Assembly (NCBI GenBank): GCA_016699405.1
Contig: CP064972.1
Coordinates: 1,705,501-1,769,500, forward strand
DNA: 64,000 bases
Direction of reading: 5' to 3'
From: Holophagales bacterium
GTDB taxonomy: Bacteria; Acidobacteriota; Thermoanaerobaculia; Multivoradales; JAGPDF01
The notes below the pieces were generated by a model. It worked only from the letters and a program-made list of their open reading frames with translations. It was not told the origin of the DNA and ran no database searches. This document shows positions 24,948-33,414 of this stretch, one piece after another. Both the position numbers and the translations under genes were made by a program. Within the stretch, counting starts at the first letter, position 1; the number at the start of each line of letters is the position of its first letter.

Positions 24948-26054
24948 ATGTCCGCGGCGACCCGCACCGTGATCGTCGGCAATGCCAGTCATGTCCCCTC
25001 GCGCGTCGTGCCGAACGCCGAGTTCCTCGCCAGCCGGCTTCTCGACACGGACGGCCGTCCGTTCGCCAAGAGCAACGAGGAGATCGTCGGCCAGCTCGAG
25101 GCGATCACCGGCATCCGCGAGCGGCGCTGGGCCGAGGACGGCCAGGTCGCCTCCGATCTCGGACTGCTCGCCGCACGGGCCGCTCTGGAGAGCTCGGGCG
25201 TCGATCCGGAGAGCCTCGATCTCTTGATCGTCGCCCACAACTTCGGCGACGTGCGCAACGACAACCGCCGCTCCGACTTCGTGCCCAGCCTCGCCGCGCG
25301 GGTCAAGCAGGGCCTCGGGATCGCCAACCCGTGGTGCGTCGCTTTCGACGTCGCCTTCGGCTGTCCGGGCTGGTTGCACGGGATCCTGCTGGCGCACGAC
25401 GCGATCGTCGCCGGTCGTGCGCGCCGGGCGATGGTGGTCGGCACCGAGACGCTCTCGCGCATCTCCGACCCGCACGACCGCGACGGGATGATTTACTCCG
25501 ACGGCGCCGGCGCGACGATCCTCGAAGCGCGCGCGGCGCAGAGTGCCAGCGACCTCTCCGGCATCCTCGCCTCGGTCACCCGTTCGGACACGCGCGAGCA
25601 CGCCCGCCTGCTCTGGATGGGCGAGTCGTACGACCGCCAGCGGCTGGGCGGCGACCTCTTCCTCAAGATGAACGGCCGCAAGCTCTACAAGTACGCCTGC
25701 CAGGTGGTGCCGGAGGTGGTGGTCAAGGCGCTCGCCGCCGCGGGCGTCGAGCTCGGGCAGGTGCGCAAGATCCTGATCCACCAGGCCAACGAGAAGATGG
25801 ACGAGGCGATCGTGCGGCGCGTCTTCGAGCTCTGCGGTCGTGGCGACGTCACCGACGAGGAGATCCGCGCGGTGATGCCGATGATCATCTCCTGGCTCGG
25901 CAACAGCTCGGTGGCGACGATCCCGACGCTGCTCGACCTGCTCGTGCGCGGCGAGCTCGACGGCCACACGCTCGAAGGCGGCGACGTCGTCGTCTTCGCC
26001 TCCGTCGGTGCCGGGATGAACGCCAACGCGATGGTCTACCGCGTGCCGCGGTAA
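24948..26054 (+). CDS. 3-oxoacyl-ACP synthase III-like (FabH-family) thiolase-fold enzyme
   Basis: 368 aa condensing enzyme. The Cys-His-Asn triad is visible: Cys in FDVAFGCPGWLHG, His in KILIHQANEKMD and Asn in WLGNSSVATIPTLLD. FabH condenses acyl-CoA with malonyl-ACP; this protein is longer than typical FabH (~320 aa), has an unusual N-terminal insertion (FAKSNEEIVGQLEAITGIRERRW) and no fab operon around it. It may therefore be a specialised member (beta-ketoacyl synthase for a secondary lipid or polyketide). AAGGAGG sits 7 nt before the ATG at 24948. Reaction class is confident; substrate unknown. Confidence 0.85.
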   Translation: MSAATRTVIVGNASHVPSRVVPNAEFLASRLLDTDGRPFAKSNEEIVGQLEAITGIRERRWAEDGQVASDLGLLAARAALESSGVDPESLDLLIVAHNFGDVRNDNRRSDFVPSLAARVKQGLGIANPWCVAFDVAFGCPGWLHGILLAHDAIVAGRARRAMVVGTETLSRISDPHDRDGMIYSDGAGATILEARAAQSASDLSGILASVTRSDTREHARLLWMGESYDRQRLGGDLFLKMNGRKLYKYACQVVPEVVVKALAAAGVELGQVRKILIHQANEKMDEAIVRRVFELCGRGDVTDEEIRAVMPMIISWLGNSSVATIPTLLDLLVRGELDGHTLEGGDVVVFASVGAGMNANAMVYRVPR

Positions 26055-26085
26055 GGCTCGGCTCGCTGAACGCGAGAGTCGATCG

Positions 26086-26409
26086 TCACCCGCCAGGCTC
26101 GGGCCAGGGCAGGTGCGGGTCGACGCGACAGCCGCAGCCGTCCCACATGCGGTCGTAGGTGGCGAGGCGTGCGGCGAGGAAGCGCTCGGCGGCGGCGCGG
26201 TCGTCGAGGCGACGCACCACGGCCGTGCCGTGCGGATCGTGCTCCTGCGCCAGGACGACGTCGCCGAGCCGCAGCAGGCGGATCGGCCCCTGGACCGAGC
26301 TGTCTTCCTCGCGCCAGGTCTCGGCCGCTGCGAGCAGCTCCCCGAGCTCGCCGGCGGAGAGGACCCGGGCTCGGCCCGGCTGGAACGTTCGCGCTTCGTC
26401 GGGGGTCAT
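26086..26409 (-). CDS. Hypothetical small protein
   Basis: 107 aa, starting at the ATG at 26409 behind AGGAGG (an adjacent GTG at 26412 is equally possible). Acidic helical N-terminus (MTPDEARTF), a beta stretch PIRLLRLGDVVLAQEHDPHGTAVVRRL and a helix AAAERFLAARLATYDRMWDGCGCRV. No signal peptide and no membrane segment. I do not recognise a family; it looks like a genuine conserved soluble protein. It is convergent with the FabH-like gene. Confidence 0.6.
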   Translation of the reverse strand: MTPDEARTFQPGRARVLSAGELGELLAAAETWREEDSSVQGPIRLLRLGDVVLAQEHDPHGTAVVRRLDDRAAAERFLAARLATYDRMWDGCGCRVDPHLPWPEPGG

Positions 26410-26555
26410 CACCGTCGCCTCCTGCGGGCCGTCCTCGTGAGGTCCCGCTGAACGATTGGAGACCGGCAGCGGTCGCGAGGTTCCCGTTTCGGCCGGAGGC
26501 GACTGTCCGATCCGGTGCCTGCCGCGACGGGCGGTAGCGAGGGGACGCGACCGGA

Positions 26556-28181
26556 TCAGCGCGTCGTGTGGGGTGCGCTCGCCGCCCAGGTGTCGAGACG
26601 CTCGGCAAGGTAGGGGAAGAACGGGTTCCAGGTCAGTCGCATGAGCTGTTCGACCGGGACGACGAGAACGCCCTTCTCGCCGCGCGGCTCGAGGGCACCG
26701 AGGCGGAGGCCTGGGCCTTCGCGGCCGTAGAGCGGGTCGTCGGGCGGGAAGGGCAGGGCAACGTGGGAGAGCGAGTGGACTTGCGACGGCCAGGCGAGCC
26801 CGAGCGGACGATCGTGGCCGTCGCGCTGCTCGACCACCGCGGTCGTCGCCGGCGAGGCGTTGGTGACGACCGTCAGCCGCGCCCCTCGCGCCGTGGCGAC
26901 CCGCAGCTCCTTGAGTCGCTCGGGCCCCGGCTGTTGGAGGAAGGGGCGAAAGTCCGAGGAGCGGTTGAGGTCGAAGATCACCAGCTCGTGGTGCGCGCCC
27001 GGCAGATGGGCGAAGAGGTGTGAGGCCACGGCGAGGGTCGAGACCGTCGAGTCGGCGAGCGACTGGAAGGCGAGAACCGGCGGCAGTGCGTCGAGGCGGT
27101 GGTCGGACTCGGCGCGAGCGAGGCGCGCGGCGAGCGCATCGGTGAGCGCGGCGCTCTCACGCGCCGCCTGCAGCGGGAACGACGTGTACTTGAACGGCAG
27201 GTACTCGGGGAGAATCTCGTACCAGCCCGACTGCTCGAGGCCGGGGACGATGGCGAGCGAGCCGAAGAGCCTGCCGATCCGCGCCGCCGGACTGACTGCG
27301 ACCATCGGCGAGAGGAGCAGGACCGCATCGGGGCGCGGCAGATCGGCCGACCCGGCGTCGGCGGGCTCGAGCGACTCGAGGGCGAGGAGCATGGCGAGCG
27401 CTGCGCCGTTCGAGTAGCCGACGACGAGCAGCGGCTTGTCGGGGCCGATCGTCGCGCGCACGTGACGCATGCCGAGACGCGCGGCGGCCAGCCAGTCCTC
27501 CCAGCGCGCGGTGGTCAGCGCCGCGGGGACGGTGCCGTGGCCCGGCAGGCGGATGGCGAGCGAGACGACGCCGCCGGCGGCGAGCCGATCGGCCACCGCG
27601 TGCAGGCTGTAGGGCGCGTCGGTCAAGCCGTGGAGCAGCAACGCACCGGCGCGCGGCGGCCCCTGCCAGGGGGCGTGGGGAGCGACCTCACGGGTGCGAT
27701 TGCCGTCGATCGCGAAGCGTGACGGGTGGAGCGGCCCGTCCGGGTTGTAGCGACTCGTGGCGAGCCGCGCGGTGGGCGAGGGGTCGTCGGCGAGCGTCGT
27801 CGCCACCTCGCGGAAGAGCACCGACTCGCGCTCGAGATAGTCGGCGAGCGAATCCATCCGCGCGATGCCCGCCGCGGTCACCTCGCCGCGTGGCACCAGC
27901 CGGTGCCAGGGCTCAAGCGGCGGCATGCCGCGCGCGTCGACCGCCCGCACGACGAGCACGGTGACCGCCACGGTCGCGGCGAGGGCGAGCGCGCGGACCG
28001 CGAGACGGAGCGCCGATCGGAGGAATGGGGCCGGAACGCCGCGCCGGGCCGCAGAGGGGTGCTCGATGGCGGCAGATGCTAGCAGGGGTCGCTCGCCGAC
28101 CGAGGTCCGGCCTGCCCTTCCGGTGCGGGCTCGCGGCCCTTCTCCCACCCCGCGGGGTGGGGTCGACCTGATCTCGGTCAT
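26556..28181 (-). CDS. Membrane-anchored alpha/beta hydrolase
   Basis: About 541 aa from ATG 28181; an in-frame start at 28214 would add 11 residues. One N-terminal membrane helix (LRLAVRALALAATVAVTVLVV) is followed by a serine hydrolase domain. The oxyanion region is ALLLHGLTDAPYSLHAVADRL, the nucleophile elbow GYSNGAA near residue 250, a likely acid Asp in FQSLADSTVS and a His in VHSLSHVALPF. Family members are carboxylesterases or lipases with a monoacylglycerol-lipase-like lid. Substrate is unknown. It is divergent from the nitrous oxide operon, sharing a ~110 bp spacer, but is probably unrelated to it. Confidence 0.8.
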   Translation of the reverse strand: MTEIRSTPPRGVGEGPRARTGRAGRTSVGERPLLASAAIEHPSAARRGVPAPFLRSALRLAVRALALAATVAVTVLVVRAVDARGMPPLEPWHRLVPRGEVTAAGIARMDSLADYLERESVLFREVATTLADDPSPTARLATSRYNPDGPLHPSRFAIDGNRTREVAPHAPWQGPPRAGALLLHGLTDAPYSLHAVADRLAAGGVVSLAIRLPGHGTVPAALTTARWEDWLAAARLGMRHVRATIGPDKPLLVVGYSNGAALAMLLALESLEPADAGSADLPRPDAVLLLSPMVAVSPAARIGRLFGSLAIVPGLEQSGWYEILPEYLPFKYTSFPLQAARESAALTDALAARLARAESDHRLDALPPVLAFQSLADSTVSTLAVASHLFAHLPGAHHELVIFDLNRSSDFRPFLQQPGPERLKELRVATARGARLTVVTNASPATTAVVEQRDGHDRPLGLAWPSQVHSLSHVALPFPPDDPLYGREGPGLRLGALEPRGEKGVLVVPVEQLMRLTWNPFFPYLAERLDTWAASAPHTTR

Positions 28182-28256
28182 GTACGTTGACGGCACATCC
28201 TCGTAAGGTCCCACTCGTCGCTGCAGGTGGTCGCAGGGAGCACAAGGAGCGGAGTG

Positions 28257-28275
28257 GCCGGGTCCCGGACCCGGC
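28257..28275. promoter_or_regulatory. 19-bp near-palindrome upstream of the nos operon
   Basis: Nine-base arms GCCGGGTCC / GGACCCGGC around a single C, ending 16 bp before the first ATG of the operon and abutting its ribosome site. It could be an operator or a 5'-UTR hairpin. A TTGACG at 28187 might be the matching -35 element. No FNR-type box is visible. Confidence 0.4.
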
Positions 28276-28291
28276 GCGAAAAGGAGTCGCG

Positions 28292-30286
28292 ATGCCGTTG
28301 ACGGTGCGATTGCCCGACCTCGAGCACTGGAAGGCCCAGGTCAAGTGTCAGGCGGGATGCCCGGTGGCGACCGATGCGGGGCGCTACGTCCAGCTCGTCG
28401 CCGAGGGGCGCCCGGAGGAGGCCTACCTGGTGGCGCGTGCGCCCAACCCTTTCGCCTCGATCTGCGGGCGCGTCTGTGCGGCCCCCTGCGAGGACGCCTG
28501 CCGCCGCGGCGCCATCGATGCCCCGGTGGCGATCCGCGCCCTCAAGCGCTACGTCTGCGAGCGCTTCGGCGTCGAGTCGATGCAGCCGGGGACGCAGGAC
28601 CGGCTGCTCACGACGCCGATCGAGGAGGGGAACCGCTACGCGGGTCATCTGCCGCTCCTCCCGGTGCTCGGCGAAGCGCCGCGCGACCCCGCCTTCGAGG
28701 CGCTCGCCGCGACCCGGCCCGGCGCCGGGCGGAAGGTGGCGGTGGTCGGCGCCGGGCCCGCCGGGCTGGCGGCGGCGCACGACCTCGCGCTGCTCGGCTA
28801 CCGGGTCACCGTCTTCGAGGCGGCCGACGAGCCGGGCGGCATGGTGCGCTTCGGCATCCCCGAGTACCGTCTGCCGCGCACCGTCATCCGGGCCGAGATC
28901 GACAAGATCGCCGGCCTCGGCGTCGAGATCCGGCTGCGCACGCCGCTCACCCCGGGCTACGGCCTGCAGGAGCTCCGGGCCGAAGGGTACGAGGCGTTCT
29001 TCCTCGCCGCCGGGGTCTCCAAGGGGCGCGACCTGCAGCTGCCGGGCGTGGAGCTCGACGGCGTGGTCAAGGCGGTCGACTTCCTGCTCAACGTCAACCG
29101 CGGCTACCGGATGGAGCTCGGCCGGCGCGTGGTGGTGATCGGCGGCGGCTTCGTCGCCTTCGACGCGGCGCGCACCGCCCTGCGCCTCGGTCGCACCGAG
29201 GAGCCGCAGGGGCTCGGCGAGCTCGACCGCGAGGAGGACGCGCGGATGAAGGAGGCCTTCGACTCGGCGCGCGCCGCACTGCGCTCGGGTGCTTCCGAGG
29301 TCACCCTGGTCTCGCTCGAGACCTTCGACGAGATGCCGGTGCTGCGCACCACGCAGGGGCACGAGGAGTTCGAGGAGGCGCAACGCGAAGGGGTCTCCTT
29401 CCTCACCCGCCGTGGCCCGGCACGCTTCGAGGGCGCGGGCCGGCTGCGGTCGGTGGCCCTGCGCAAGGTGCTCTCGGTCTTCGACGCCAACGGACGCTTC
29501 GCCCCGGCCTACGACGACGCCGACATGCTCGACCTGCCGGCCGACGCCTGCATCCTGGCGATCGGCCAGCGCCCCGACCTGTCGTTCCTGCAGCCGGCCG
29601 ACGGCGTCGAGCTCTCGCCGGGCGGGACGATCCGGGTCGACCCCGAGACGCTCGCCACCAGCGCGCCGCGGATCTTCGCCGGCGGCGACGTGGCCTTCGG
29701 CCCGCGCAACCTGATCGAGGGGGTGGCCAACGGCAAGCGCGCGGCGCGCTCCATCCACCGCGTGCTCGCCGGCGAGCGCGCCAGGCTCGAGGTGACGGTC
29801 GACGTCGAGAAACTGCCGACCGCCACCTACCGCATGGCGGCCGGCTTCGAGGTGCTCGACCGCGAGACGCCGCCGACCCTCGACGTCGGACGCCGCACCG
29901 GCATCGCCGAGGTCGAGGTGGGCTACGACCGCGTGGCGGCCGAGCGCCAGGCGGCGCGCTGCCTGGTCTGCCACGTGCAGACCATCTACGACCCGGAGGC
30001 CTGCGTGCTCTGTGGCCGCTGCGTCGACGTCTGCCCCGAGCACTGCCTGGCGCTCGTCCCCTACGAGGAGATCGAGCTGCCGGCGGCGGAGCGCGCGGCG
30101 CTCGCCGCGAGCGCAGCAGGGGGGGGGCTGCCGCTGTCGGCGATGTTGAAGGACGACGAGCGCTGCATCCGCTGCGGGCTCTGCGCGGTGCGCTGCCCGA
30201 CCGACGCGATGACCATGGAGCGTTTCACCATCACCGAACGATGGGCCGCCGCCCGCGCCGGCGACGCCCCCGAGGAGGGTGCATGA
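28292..30286 (+). CDS. GltD-like FAD/NAD(P)H oxidoreductase with ferredoxin domain, first gene of the nos operon
   Basis: 664 aa. The N-terminal Fe-S domain of the glutamate synthase small-subunit type (CQAGCPVATDAGRYV, CGRVCAAPCEDACRRG) is followed by an FAD site GAGPAGLAAAHDLAL near 150, the second nucleotide site RVVVIGGGFVAFDAARTALR near 280, and a C-terminal 2x[4Fe-4S] ferredoxin (CVLCGRCVDVCP near 570, CIRCGLCAVRCP near 625). No amidotransferase partner is present. Its stop overlaps the Rieske start (ATGA), placing it in an electron-transfer operon. I infer that it passes electrons between NAD(P)H or ferredoxin and the Rieske/cytochrome b complex. ATG at 28292 has AAAAGGAG upstream. Cytoplasmic. 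Confidence 0.85.
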   Translation: MPLTVRLPDLEHWKAQVKCQAGCPVATDAGRYVQLVAEGRPEEAYLVARAPNPFASICGRVCAAPCEDACRRGAIDAPVAIRALKRYVCERFGVESMQPGTQDRLLTTPIEEGNRYAGHLPLLPVLGEAPRDPAFEALAATRPGAGRKVAVVGAGPAGLAAAHDLALLGYRVTVFEAADEPGGMVRFGIPEYRLPRTVIRAEIDKIAGLGVEIRLRTPLTPGYGLQELRAEGYEAFFLAAGVSKGRDLQLPGVELDGVVKAVDFLLNVNRGYRMELGRRVVVIGGGFVAFDAARTALRLGRTEEPQGLGELDREEDARMKEAFDSARAALRSGASEVTLVSLETFDEMPVLRTTQGHEEFEEAQREGVSFLTRRGPARFEGAGRLRSVALRKVLSVFDANGRFAPAYDDADMLDLPADACILAIGQRPDLSFLQPADGVELSPGGTIRVDPETLATSAPRIFAGGDVAFGPRNLIEGVANGKRAARSIHRVLAGERARLEVTVDVEKLPTATYRMAAGFEVLDRETPPTLDVGRRTGIAEVEVGYDRVAAERQAARCLVCHVQTIYDPEACVLCGRCVDVCPEHCLALVPYEEIELPAAERAALAASAAGGGLPLSAMLKDDERCIRCGLCAVRCPTDAMTMERFTITERWAAARAGDAPEEGA

Positions 30287-30789
30287 GCGACAAGCCGGAC
30301 CGCCGCGAGTTCCTGCTGAAAGTCGGCACGGGGGCCGGGATCGCCGCCCTGGGCGGGCAGGCGATCGCCTCGCTGCGCTCGCTGGTCCCCAACGTCTCCT
30401 ACGATGCGCCGACCACGGTCAAGCTCGGCGCGGCGCAGGAGTTCCCCGACGGACTGAAGTACCTGCCCGACCAGCGGCTCTTCGTCTTCCGCGAGGGCAA
30501 CACCTTCCACGCCATCTCGGCGGTCTGTACCCACCTCGGCTGCACGGTGCGCGCCGAGGCGCTGTCGCGCCCGGAGGAGAGCGAGACCGGCGGCCAGAGC
30601 ATGCGCCTCACCCACCGCTTCCTCTGTCCGTGTCACGGCTCGACCTACAAGGGCGACGGCACCAACGTCTCCGGGCCGGCGCCGAAGCCGCTCGCCTGGT
30701 ACCGGCTGTCGGTCGCCCCCGACGACGGCCAGCTGGTCGTCGACCTCGCCGATCCGGTCGGCCAGGACTTCCGTCTCACCACGGCCTGA
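30283..30789 (+). CDS. Rieske 2Fe-2S protein of the nos-linked bc-type complex
   Basis: 168 aa. A Tat-type N-terminus (DRREFLLKVGTGAGIAALGG) serves as export signal and membrane anchor. Rieske ligands are in CTHLGC and CPCHGS, with the usual insertion between them (about residues 92-120). It belongs with the cytochrome b that follows 8 bp later and accepts electrons from quinol at the periplasmic side. Rieske/cytochrome b genes linked to nosZ are a known trait of clade II nos clusters. It overlaps the flavoprotein gene by 4 bp. Confidence 0.92.
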   Translation: MSDKPDRREFLLKVGTGAGIAALGGQAIASLRSLVPNVSYDAPTTVKLGAAQEFPDGLKYLPDQRLFVFREGNTFHAISAVCTHLGCTVRAEALSRPEESETGGQSMRLTHRFLCPCHGSTYKGDGTNVSGPAPKPLAWYRLSVAPDDGQLVVDLADPVGQDFRLTTA

Positions 30790-30797
30790 GGAGCGTC

Positions 30798-32141
30798 ATG
30801 AGCGAGCCGACCGGAAGCCCCGCGCCCGCGAGCGCCCCCAACGTCCACGCCAAGCCGCTCTGGAGCCTGCGCCCGCGCTCCGACCGCGAGGCCGGCGATG
30901 CCGTGGTCTCGAACTTCGCGCTGCACTGGTTCCCCGCCAAGGTCTCGAAGGCGTCGCTCGACTGGAGCTACTCCTTCTGGCTCGGCACCGCCTCGGCGGC
31001 CCTGCTGCTGCTGCTCGTGCTCTCGGGGATGCCGCTGCTCTTCCTCTACATCCCCTCGGTCGAGCGCGCCTACGCCTCGGTCAAGGACATCGAGCACGTG
31101 GTCTCCTTCGGCTCGTGGATCCGCGCCGTGCACCGGCTCTCGGCGCACCTCATGGTGGCGGTGGTCTTCCTCCACCTCGCCCGCGTCTTCCTCACCGGCG
31201 CCTACAAGAACGGCGTCGGGCGCGGCCAGCGGCGCGAGTGGAACTGGGTGATCGGGGTGGTGATGTTGCTCGTCACCCTCTTCCTCTCGTTCACCGGCTA
31301 CCTGCTGCCGTGGGACCAGCTCGCCTACTGGGCGGTGACCGTCGGCACCAACATCGCCTCCTCGGTGCCGCTGGTCGGCGAGTCGATGCGCGAGTTGCTG
31401 CTCGGCGGCCGGACGATCGAGCAGCCGACGCTGATCCGCTTCTACGTGCTGCACGTCATCGCGCTGCCCGGCCTGCTGGGGATCCTCTTCCTCTACCACA
31501 TGTGGCGGGTGCGCAAGGACGGCGGGCTGGCGCGCAGCGACCGCGAGGGGCTGCTCGCCGAAGCGACGGTGGTGCCGGCGGCGCCGACCAAGACCTACAC
31601 CCTGCTGGGCGTCGCGCGCGGCACCGCGCCGGCCATCCGGGCGCGCTCGCTCGAGGCGCCCGAGACCACCGTCAACTCCGTCCCCGACCTGGTGCGGCGG
31701 GCGGCGATCGTGGTGCTGGCGACCTTCGCCGTCGTCGGCATCCTCGCGGTGCTCATCCCGTCGCCGCTCGAGGAGCCGGCCAACCCGATGGTGACGCCGA
31801 ACCCGGCGAAGGCCCCCTGGTACTTCCTCTGGCTGCAGGAGGTGGTGACCGACACCACGCTCCACGTCGGGTCGTTCACCGTCAACGGCGCGCTCATCGG
31901 CGGGGTGATCCTGCCCGGTCTGCTCCTCGCCCTGATGACCTTCTGGCCCTGGCTCGACCGCAGTCCGCGCGACGCCGCCGGCTGGTGGTTCCCGCAAAGC
32001 CGGCGGACGCAGAACTGGATCTTCCTCGCCCTCTGCCTGGCGGTGGTCCTGCTGACCATCCTGGGCACCTTCATGCGCGGACCGTACTGGCACTTCTTCT
32101 GGCCCTGGGAGACCTGGCCGGAGATTCCGGGGAGGATCTGA
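30798..32141 (+). CDS. Cytochrome b of a bc-type quinol oxidase complex
   Basis: 447 aa integral membrane protein combining b6-like and subunit-IV-like parts. Haem ligands are in AVHRLSAHLMVAVVFLHLAR and YVLHVIALPGLLGILFLYHMW. The Qo-site region includes TGYLLPWDQLAYWAV; the family's PEWY motif appears as PWYFLWLQEV near residue 335. About eight to nine membrane helices. It should oxidise quinol and feed the pentahaem cytochrome encoded next. Start ATG 30798 has GAGGAGCG upstream. The stop is directly followed by the next ATG (1-bp gap). Confidence 0.92.
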   Translation: MSEPTGSPAPASAPNVHAKPLWSLRPRSDREAGDAVVSNFALHWFPAKVSKASLDWSYSFWLGTASAALLLLLVLSGMPLLFLYIPSVERAYASVKDIEHVVSFGSWIRAVHRLSAHLMVAVVFLHLARVFLTGAYKNGVGRGQRREWNWVIGVVMLLVTLFLSFTGYLLPWDQLAYWAVTVGTNIASSVPLVGESMRELLLGGRTIEQPTLIRFYVLHVIALPGLLGILFLYHMWRVRKDGGLARSDREGLLAEATVVPAAPTKTYTLLGVARGTAPAIRARSLEAPETTVNSVPDLVRRAAIVVLATFAVVGILAVLIPSPLEEPANPMVTPNPAKAPWYFLWLQEVVTDTTLHVGSFTVNGALIGGVILPGLLLALMTFWPWLDRSPRDAAGWWFPQSRRTQNWIFLALCLAVVLLTILGTFMRGPYWHFFWPWETWPEIPGRI

Positions 32142-32142
32142 G

Positions 32143-33378
32143 ATGGAAAAGCGCACCAACTCCCCCTACCCGAAGCTCGACCGGCCGATCCTCGCCCTGG
32201 TGGGCGTGGCGCTCGTCGCCGGCACCGTGCTCTTCGCCTGGAGCGACCGCCAGCATGACTGGCGCTACTACCAGTACGAATTTCGCGCGATGGTGAGCGA
32301 GAAGTTCGGCGCCGAGAAGGCGGCGACCGTGCCGGCCGGGGTGCAGCAGCACTGGATCGCCGGCCTCGGCCGCGCCGACCGCTGCGTGACCTGCCATCAA
32401 GCGGTCTCCTGGAAGGGCTTCGAGACGGCGGAGAACCCCTGGAAGACCCATCCGGTCGAGCCGCTGCGGACCCACCCGGTGGAGAAGTTCGGCTGCACCT
32501 CCTGCCACGGCGGGCAGGGCTGGGCGATCGACACCGACCCGGCGCACGGGCAGGTCGCGCACTGGGAGGAGCCGCTGCTCGGCCGGACGCTCGGCGAGGA
32601 GTACTCGCTCGCCGCCGATCCCGGGAGCCTGATCGAGATGAACTGCAACGTCTGCCACCGCTACGACCGCGAGACGGCGGGCATGACGGAGATCAACCGC
32701 GCCAAGGCGCTGCTCGCCGAGAAGGGCTGCCGCGCCTGCCACGTGATCAACGGGCGCGGCGGCACGATCGGGCCCGACCTGACCTGGGTGGGCGACAAGG
32801 CGCCGGAGCAGTACGACTTCAGCCGCCTCTCGGGTCAGACCACCTCGTTCGCCTGGCACGTCGCGCACCTCAAGGACCCGCGCGCCCTGGTCACCGAGAC
32901 GGTGATGCCGAACTTCCACCTCTCGACCCGCGACGCCCAGGCCCTCGCGATGCTGATCCTCTCCTGGCGCCGGGCGGAGGTGCCCGCGGCCTATCTCGCC
33001 GGTGCGCCGCGCAGCGACGCACGGACCGCCGAGGAAGCGGTGGCCGAGAAGGCGATGGAGAGCGGCCCGGGCGCCTGGTTCGTCAAGACCGGCTGCTTCG
33101 TCTGCCACTCGATCTCGGTCTACGGCGTGAAGAGCCCGGCGCAGATCGGTCCCGACCTCTCGACCGCGGTCGAGGACGTCCAGTCGCGTTTCGGGCGCAC
33201 GCTCGACGACTTCCTGCGTGAGCCCACCGGCACCATGGCGGTGGTGCTGTCGCGCCAGATCATCCTTACCCCGGAGCAGAAGGCGACGGCCGTCGAGAAG
33301 CTGCGCGCGGCGTTCGCCGAGCACCAGCGGCGGAAGGCCGCCGGGGTGGACGACGCCAATTCCACCGCGGGCCACTGA
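32143..33378 (+). CDS. Pentahaem c-type cytochrome of the nos-linked complex
   Basis: 411 aa. One N-terminal membrane anchor (ILALVGVALVAGTVLFAW) precedes five CxxCH sites: CVTCH near 81, CTSCH, CNVCH, CRACH and CFVCH. The pattern of an N-terminal dihaem part followed by mono-haem domains (GCRACHVINGRGGTIGPDLT, TGCFVCHSIS) suggests a cytochrome c1 substitute that hands electrons from the Rieske/cytochrome b pair to NosZ. It is membrane-bound and faces the periplasm. It lies 1 bp after cytochrome b and 36 bp before nosZ, so operon membership is clear. Exact electron route is inference. Confidence 0.88.
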   Translation: MEKRTNSPYPKLDRPILALVGVALVAGTVLFAWSDRQHDWRYYQYEFRAMVSEKFGAEKAATVPAGVQQHWIAGLGRADRCVTCHQAVSWKGFETAENPWKTHPVEPLRTHPVEKFGCTSCHGGQGWAIDTDPAHGQVAHWEEPLLGRTLGEEYSLAADPGSLIEMNCNVCHRYDRETAGMTEINRAKALLAEKGCRACHVINGRGGTIGPDLTWVGDKAPEQYDFSRLSGQTTSFAWHVAHLKDPRALVTETVMPNFHLSTRDAQALAMLILSWRRAEVPAAYLAGAPRSDARTAEEAVAEKAMESGPGAWFVKTGCFVCHSISVYGVKSPAQIGPDLSTAVEDVQSRFGRTLDDFLREPTGTMAVVLSRQIILTPEQKATAVEKLRAAFAEHQRRKAAGVDDANSTAGH

Positions 33379-33414
33379 GGCGCGCGGCACCTTCGGCACC
33401 AAGGGGGGAGAACG

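Noticed and set aside
26434..28210. Similar 17-mers (CCTCGTGAGGTCCCGCT and CCTCGTAAGGTCCCACT) on both sides of the hydrolase gene, considered as target-site duplications
   Set aside because: Two mismatches, no inverted repeats and no transposase; chance similarity is likely.
28182..28291. FNR/CRP-type TTGAT-N4-ATCAA box upstream of the nos operon
   Set aside because: Only a TTGAC half-site is present; the second half does not match.
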